Shown: positions 6,845-10,426 of the stretch, one piece after another
Position numbering within the stretch: the stretch's first letter is position 1
How the letters are laid out: each line of letters starts with the position of its first letter
DNA from: Acidobacteriota bacterium
GTDB lineage: Bacteria; Acidobacteriota; Blastocatellia; RBC074
Direction: 5' to 3'
DNA length: 10,426 nt
Assembly: GCA_022614735.1 (NCBI GenBank)
Contig: JAKEHZ010000231.1
Location: 1-10,426, forward strand
Notes under the pieces: generated by a model
Told to the model about the DNA's origin: nothing
The model's input: the letters and a program-made list of their open reading frames with translations, nothing else
Databases searched by the model: none
Translations under genes and position numbers: made by a program

Positions 6845-8377
6845 ATGTTTCGCAAAATACTGATAGCCAATCGCGGAGAGATTGCAGTGCGTTTAATACG
6901 CGCGTGCCGTGATCTTGGCATCTCACCCGTCGCTGTTTACTCGGAGGCAGACCGCGAGGCCCTCCACGTTCGCTTGGCCGATGAAGCCTTTTTCATAGGT
7001 GAATCCCCTGCCGCACAAAGCTATCTTGCCGGTGAAAAGATAATCGAGGTCGCGCGCAAGACTGCCGCAGAGGCGATTCACCCTGGCTACGGCTTCCTCT
7101 CAGAGCGCGAATGGTTTGCGCGTGCGGTCGAAGATGCCGGAATCACTTTCATCGGCCCTTCACCCGGATCAATCGCGTTGATGGGCGACAAAACGAACGC
7201 CCGCATCGCAGCGGAAAAAGCCGGGGCGCCGATAGTTCCCGGCACAATGCAAGGGGTAATGAATGTAGGTGAGGCACAGAAAATCGCAGCTGAGATCAGT
7301 TATCCTGTCATGCTCAAAGCTTCGGCCGGCGGCGGTGGTAAAGGGATGCGCATTGTGCGGTCGGCCGAAGAAATGAGCGCGGCTTTTTCGATGGCCTCAG
7401 CGGAAGCGCAAGCCGCCTTCGGAGACCCATCAGTTTACATCGAAAAGCTCATTGAACATCCTCGCCACATCGAAATCCAGGTCCTTGCCGATAAGCACGG
7501 TAATATCATTCATCTGGGTGAGCGCGAATGCTCCCTCCAACGCCGTCATCAGAAAGTGATCGAGGAGTGTCCTGCGAGCTTTAACGATTCGCAGTTGCGC
7601 GAGCGAATGGGCGCTGCAGCAATCAAAATTGCTCAGGCCGCCAATTACTACAATGCCGGCACAGTCGAATTTCTCGTAGATTCGCAAAGGAATTTTTACT
7701 TCCTTGAAATGAACACTCGCCTGCAGGTAGAGCATCCCGTCACCGAACTCGTCACCGGCATTGACCTGGTCCGTGAACAGATCAGAATCGCTGCGGGTGA
7801 AATATTGCCTATCAAACAGGAAGAGATCAGATGGGAAGGTTCGGCCATCGAGTGCCGCATCTATGCTGAAGATCCCGACCGTAACTTCCTGCCCTCGCCC
7901 GGAAAGATTACGCGGCTGCGAACTCCATCAGGCCCGGGCGTTCGCGACGATAGTGGCGTCTACGAAGGTTGGGAAGTGCCGATATTCTATGATCCGATGA
8001 TTTCAAAACTGGTGACATGGGGAGCGAACCGCGTCGAAGCCGTGGCGCGAATGATACGCGCACTGAGTGAATACTACGTCGGGGGCATTCGCACGACCGT
8101 TCCCTTCTTCCAGGCTGTGCTGGGCGACGAGGAGTTCCAGCGCGGCGAAATTGACACAGGATACATCACCAGGTTCCTCGAAAGACAAAAGGCGATGTCT
8201 GAATTACTCGACGGAAAAGCTGATGCGGAGATCGCCGCCGCCATCGTCGCTGCAATGGATTTCATTCAACAATCAAGGAGACCTATTGACGTGACGAATG
8301 TACAGGCCGAACGCGCAAGCAGATGGAAGATGGCTGGCCGTCTGTCTGCAATGAACAAAACATACAGACAGGATTGA
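6845..8377 (+). CDS. accC: Acetyl-/acyl-CoA carboxylase, biotin carboxylase subunit
   Basis: The 510-residue enzyme carboxylates biotin on its carrier protein with ATP and bicarbonate, the first half-reaction of acetyl-CoA (or propionyl-CoA) carboxylase. The order is a biotin-carboxylase N domain (1-114, with KILIANRGEIAVR), an ATP-grasp domain with the flexible glycine loop AGGGGKGM (161-168), and a C domain. Catalytic residues match E. coli AccC numbering: K116, E288, R292, Q294, V295, E296 and R338, with K158 and H208 one residue shifted from E. coli K159 and H209. E. coli AccC has 449 residues; the extra 60 form a C-terminal extension (about 451-510) of helix and an ASRWKMAGRL segment. 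The last few codons (YRQD) lie in a repeat shared with the following spacer. Translation probably couples to the upstream small gene. The carrier protein is encoded two genes downstream. Confidence 0.96.
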   Translation: MFRKILIANRGEIAVRLIRACRDLGISPVAVYSEADREALHVRLADEAFFIGESPAAQSYLAGEKIIEVARKTAAEAIHPGYGFLSEREWFARAVEDAGITFIGPSPGSIALMGDKTNARIAAEKAGAPIVPGTMQGVMNVGEAQKIAAEISYPVMLKASAGGGGKGMRIVRSAEEMSAAFSMASAEAQAAFGDPSVYIEKLIEHPRHIEIQVLADKHGNIIHLGERECSLQRRHQKVIEECPASFNDSQLRERMGAAAIKIAQAANYYNAGTVEFLVDSQRNFYFLEMNTRLQVEHPVTELVTGIDLVREQIRIAAGEILPIKQEEIRWEGSAIECRIYAEDPDRNFLPSPGKITRLRTPSGPGVRDDSGVYEGWEVPIFYDPMISKLVTWGANRVEAVARMIRALSEYYVGGIRTTVPFFQAVLGDEEFQRGEIDTGYITRFLERQKAMSELLDGKADAEIAAAIVAAMDFIQQSRRPIDVTNVQAERASRWKMAGRLSAMNKTYRQD

Positions 8378-8445
8378 CAGGATTGAACAGGATTGGCCTG
8401 GCAGACCACTACTTCTTCCTGTCATCATCCTGTTCAATCCTGTCT
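8366..8445. repeat. Tandem/inverted GACAGGATTGA repeat overlapping the end of accC
   Basis: The unit ACAGGATTG(A) occurs three times in tandem between 8369 and 8395. GACAGGATTGAACAGGAT (8376-8393) is the exact reverse complement of 8427-8444 (18 bp), with a 33-nt loop. A second register pairs 8366-8375 with 8436-8445 (10 bp). The left arm covers the last codons and the TGA (8375-8377) of accC, and the right arm ends 25 bases before the protease ATG. It could be an intercistronic RNA hairpin tuning downstream expression; there is no T-tract, so simple termination is unlikely. Confidence 0.9.
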
Positions 8446-8469
8446 AAAGCACCGAAACTGGAGGAAACC

Positions 8470-9768
8470 ATGCGTGCCCTGACTATAATCGTCATTTGCT
8501 GGATCCTTATCTCACCCGTCTTCGCTCAACAACAAGTCGCAACTCCTACACCAGGAATACAAACAACCGTTGTATCGCAACAAAACACCGCCCCGGTACC
8601 AGTCCCTGAACCGAGTGAGAAAGCTCAGTCCTATTATCGCAGCGGTATCGCGATCTGGCTCTTGAGCACGATCTGGGGATGGCTGATTCTCGCTCTCTTT
8701 CTTTTCACGGGATTTTCCGCGCGGATTCGCAACTGGGCGCAGCGACTCGGTAAAAAGTGGTTCTTCGTGATTGGCATCTACTTTGCACTCTTCACCATCA
8801 TCTCTTTTGTCATCGATTTTCCGCTGAGCTATTACGTCTCCTATGCGCGCGAGCATGCCTACGGGTTGTCGAACCAGACTTTCGGGAAATGGTTCGGTGA
8901 TTCGCTCAAAGGACTGATGATAAGCCTCATCGTGGGTTTTCTCACCGCGTGGGTCCCCTTTCTGCTGCTCAAGAAAAGCCCGCGCCGCTGGTGGCTTTAC
9001 ACCGGCTTACTTGCGATTCCCTTCCTCATCTTTTTCATCCTGATTACGCCTATCTGGATAGATCCGCTCTTCAACGATTTCGGGCAGATGAAGGACAAGG
9101 CGCTCGAAGCGAAAATCCTCAATCTGGCAGAACGCGCAGGAATCGAAGGCGGTCGTGTATTCGAAGTCAACAAAAGCGTTGATACAAAAGCGCTCAATGC
9201 TTATGTCACTGGCTTCGGTAACACCAAACGCATCGTGCTCTGGGACACGACTATAAGCAAGCTTGATGAAAATGAGCTACTGTTTGTCATGGGGCATGAG
9301 ATGGGTCATTACGTGCTGGGTCACGTCTGGAAATCAATTCTCTTCTTCTCATTACTGATCATCATCACACTATACGCAATTCATCGCACGGCAGGATGGT
9401 TGATCAAGAAGTATCATCACCGGTTCGGCTTCAACCAGCTCTCAGATGTAGCCTCGTTGCCGCTCATCATCCTGCTTTTCAGTATCTATTTCTTCATCGT
9501 CACGCCGATTGCGTTAACCTTCACGCGTTACAACGAACACGAGTCAGATCGTTTCGGTCTGGAGATCACGCGAAATAACCACGATGCTGCAACTGCTTTC
9601 GTCAAGCTGCAAACCGAAAATCTGGGTGTGCCCCGCCCGCACTGGCTGGTCAGACTATGGCGGGCGAGCCATCCTACGCTCGGCGAGCGCATCGACTTCT
9701 GCAATGAATACCGGCCCTGGGAACGTGGTGAGCAATTGAAATATGCGCACCTCTTTCAAGAAAAATAG
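8470..9768 (+). CDS. M48 family membrane metalloprotease (Ste24/CAAX prenyl protease type)
   Basis: The 432-residue protein starts with a signal-like segment ending VFA-Q (about 1-19). A Pro/Gln-rich stretch and about six further hydrophobic helices follow (near 58-76, 98-122, 147-167, 174-198, 289-304 and 328-350). The N-terminal Peptidase_M48 module is recognisable from AYGLSNQTFGKWFGD (130-144). The zinc site is HEMGH (276-280), with E277 as catalytic base; the third ligand is E356 in NEHESD and D360 is the conserved aspartate. This matches Ste24/CAAX protease 1, an intramembrane-chamber metalloprotease. In bacteria without known CAAX substrates it probably degrades or processes membrane proteins (inference). 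The start at 8470 has GGAGGA at 8460-8465 and gives the signal segment; the frame is open upstream to 8323, but that part is repeat sequence and accC overlap. Confidence 0.92.
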   Translation: MRALTIIVICWILISPVFAQQQVATPTPGIQTTVVSQQNTAPVPVPEPSEKAQSYYRSGIAIWLLSTIWGWLILALFLFTGFSARIRNWAQRLGKKWFFVIGIYFALFTIISFVIDFPLSYYVSYAREHAYGLSNQTFGKWFGDSLKGLMISLIVGFLTAWVPFLLLKKSPRRWWLYTGLLAIPFLIFFILITPIWIDPLFNDFGQMKDKALEAKILNLAERAGIEGGRVFEVNKSVDTKALNAYVTGFGNTKRIVLWDTTISKLDENELLFVMGHEMGHYVLGHVWKSILFFSLLIIITLYAIHRTAGWLIKKYHHRFGFNQLSDVASLPLIILLFSIYFFIVTPIALTFTRYNEHESDRFGLEITRNNHDAATAFVKLQTENLGVPRPHWLVRLWRASHPTLGERIDFCNEYRPWERGEQLKYAHLFQEK

Positions 9769-9778
9769 ATAATAAGCT

Positions 9779-10279
9779 TTGAAACTCGAGATCGAAATTG
9801 GCGGACGAATGATGGAGATGGAGTTCAGCTCCACTCCCGGTACAGTCCAATTTACTCACAATGGTGAAACCTATGAGGCCACTGTGAGCGAGCCGGAGCC
9901 GGGTATTTTCGTAATCGTCTATAAGAACCGCGTCTACCGTTGCATGCTCGATAAATTGCCGGACGGACGAACAGAAGTCATTGTCAATGGCAGGCGGATT
10001 CCCGTCGCCGCACACGATAAGAAGCACCTTCGAGGCAATGTCTCGACAGCCCAGGAAAGCGGTGGCCGTGTAAATATCTCTGCTCCTATGCCCGGTAAAG
10101 TCATCCGGATATTGCTCAAGGCCGGTGACGAAATAGCTGCACATCAAGGCATAATTATCGTTGAAGCGATGAAAATGCAGAACGAGGTGCAATCGCCGAA
10201 GGACGGCAAGGTCGCTGAGATTCGTGTAATTGAAGGACAAACGGTAAACAGCGGAGAGGTTCTGGCTGTCATCGAGTAA
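9779..10279 (+). CDS. accB: Biotin carboxyl carrier protein (biotin/lipoyl-attachment domain)
   Basis: The 166-residue protein ends in a biotinyl domain (about 96-166). It has SAPMPGKV (101-108), the biotinylation motif EAMKMQNEV (129-137) with K132 as acceptor lysine, and a closing VNSGEVLAVIE. The carrier shuttles carboxybiotin from AccC to a carboxyltransferase. The N-terminal part (1-85) is beta-rich and unlike E. coli AccB. MKMQNE rather than E. coli's MKMMNQ is typical of acyl-CoA carboxylase or decarboxylase carriers, so the final substrate could be propionyl-CoA as well as acetyl-CoA. The start is a TTG at 9779, chosen because MKLEIEIGGR forms the expected first strand; ATGs at 9809, 9812 and 9818 would delete it. 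No good ribosome site is visible for either. It begins ten bases after the protease stop, in the same operon as accC. Confidence 0.9.
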   Translation: MKLEIEIGGRMMEMEFSSTPGTVQFTHNGETYEATVSEPEPGIFVIVYKNRVYRCMLDKLPDGRTEVIVNGRRIPVAAHDKKHLRGNVSTAQESGGRVNISAPMPGKVIRILLKAGDEIAAHQGIIIVEAMKMQNEVQSPKDGKVAEIRVIEGQTVNSGEVLAVIE

Positions 10280-10312
10280 CCATGATCTCTTTTGCGGCCG
10301 GGTGCGAAAAAT

Positions 10313-10387
10313 AACACCGCAGACCCCGCAAAAGCGCGCACAGTGTTCTCCCCCTCCTCTACGCTCTTTTGCGGCATCTGCGGTGTT
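10313..10387. repeat. Imperfect palindrome downstream of accB
   Basis: Positions 10313-10334 and 10366-10387 are inverted copies with 20 of 22 positions paired (AACACCGCAGA and CCGCAAAAG blocks around two mismatches). The loop of 31 nt is pyrimidine-rich. A further copy of one arm segment, CTCTTTTGCGGC, stands at 10287-10298 as a direct repeat of 10364-10375, so the CCGCAAAAG block (10326-10334) can pair either upstream or downstream. It may end the accB transcript, although no T-tract follows. The rest of 10280-10426 holds no gene that can be called. Confidence 0.85.
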
Positions 10388-10426
10388 CAATGACCCTTCA
10401 ACAGGTAGTCCGAGTTTTGCTGCTGA

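Noticed and set aside
8323..8469. In-frame N-terminal extension of the M48 protease (49 residues)
   Set aside because: It overlaps accC and then reads through the ACAGGATTG repeat. The ATG at 8470 has a GGAGGA site and gives a proper signal-like segment.
9674..10390. 238-codon minus-strand open frame opposite the protease end and accB
   Set aside because: It is antisense to the clear biotin carrier gene, spans the spacer palindrome and has no recognisable motif.
10387..10426. Possible gene ends at the right edge: a plus-strand start at 10390 (MTLQQVVRVLLL) or a minus-strand C-terminus ending at 10387 (SDYLLKGH)
   Set aside because: Both readings are open for only 12 codons and look equally protein-like. 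There is no Shine-Dalgarno site for the plus reading, and too little sequence to decide.

Overview
The window is about 10.4 kb of bacterial chromosome of roughly 50% GC. Gene content and style suggest a member of the Acidobacteriota, possibly of the Blastocatellia group. The pointers are a membrane Ser/Thr kinase fused to a sulfatase-modifying-factor-like domain, a large secreted TPR protein, an AccC that numbers residue-for-residue like E. coli AccC but has a C-terminal extension, weak Shine-Dalgarno sites, and abundant short tandem/inverted repeats between genes. The phylum is inferred from recall of protein style, not shown by any marker in the window. No phage, transposase, CRISPR array or rRNA was seen.

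Layout, left to right. (1) Positions 1-50, minus: the first 16 codons of mutM (Fpg DNA glycosylase), divergent from an initiator tRNA-fMet (156-229) that has its own hairpin terminator (238-277). (2) 282-495: a 214-nt imperfect palindrome with a tandem octamer core, ending four bases before the stop codon of the kinase. (3) 499-4265, minus: a probable two-gene operon, first a signal-peptide protein with 11 TPRs, then the kinase with a C-terminal FGE/SUMF1-like domain that lacks both catalytic cysteines. (4) 4266-4678: a divergent intergenic region with a 34-bp perfect inverted repeat of a tandem heptamer, a near-consensus promoter, and a hairpin at the predicted transcript start. (5) 4679-6377, plus: a CDP-alcohol phosphatidyltransferase and a zinc-ribbon membrane protein with a pseudopilin (GspG)-like C-terminal domain, closed by a terminator-like hairpin. 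(6) 6542-10279, plus: a small DUF3592-like protein, biotin carboxylase (accC), a Ste24/CAAX-type M48 membrane protease and a biotin carboxyl carrier protein. The carboxylase pair would form the biotin half of an acyl-CoA carboxylase; no carboxyltransferase subunit lies in the window. (7) 10280-10426: another imperfect palindrome, with nothing else that can be called.

As a whole this is a housekeeping region (lipid precursor supply, phospholipid headgroup transfer, membrane proteolysis, envelope signalling, translation initiation, DNA repair). Its most unusual aspect is the spacers. Five of them carry short-unit tandem and/or inverted repeats with the same architecture but unrelated sequence, and one runs into the end of accC.
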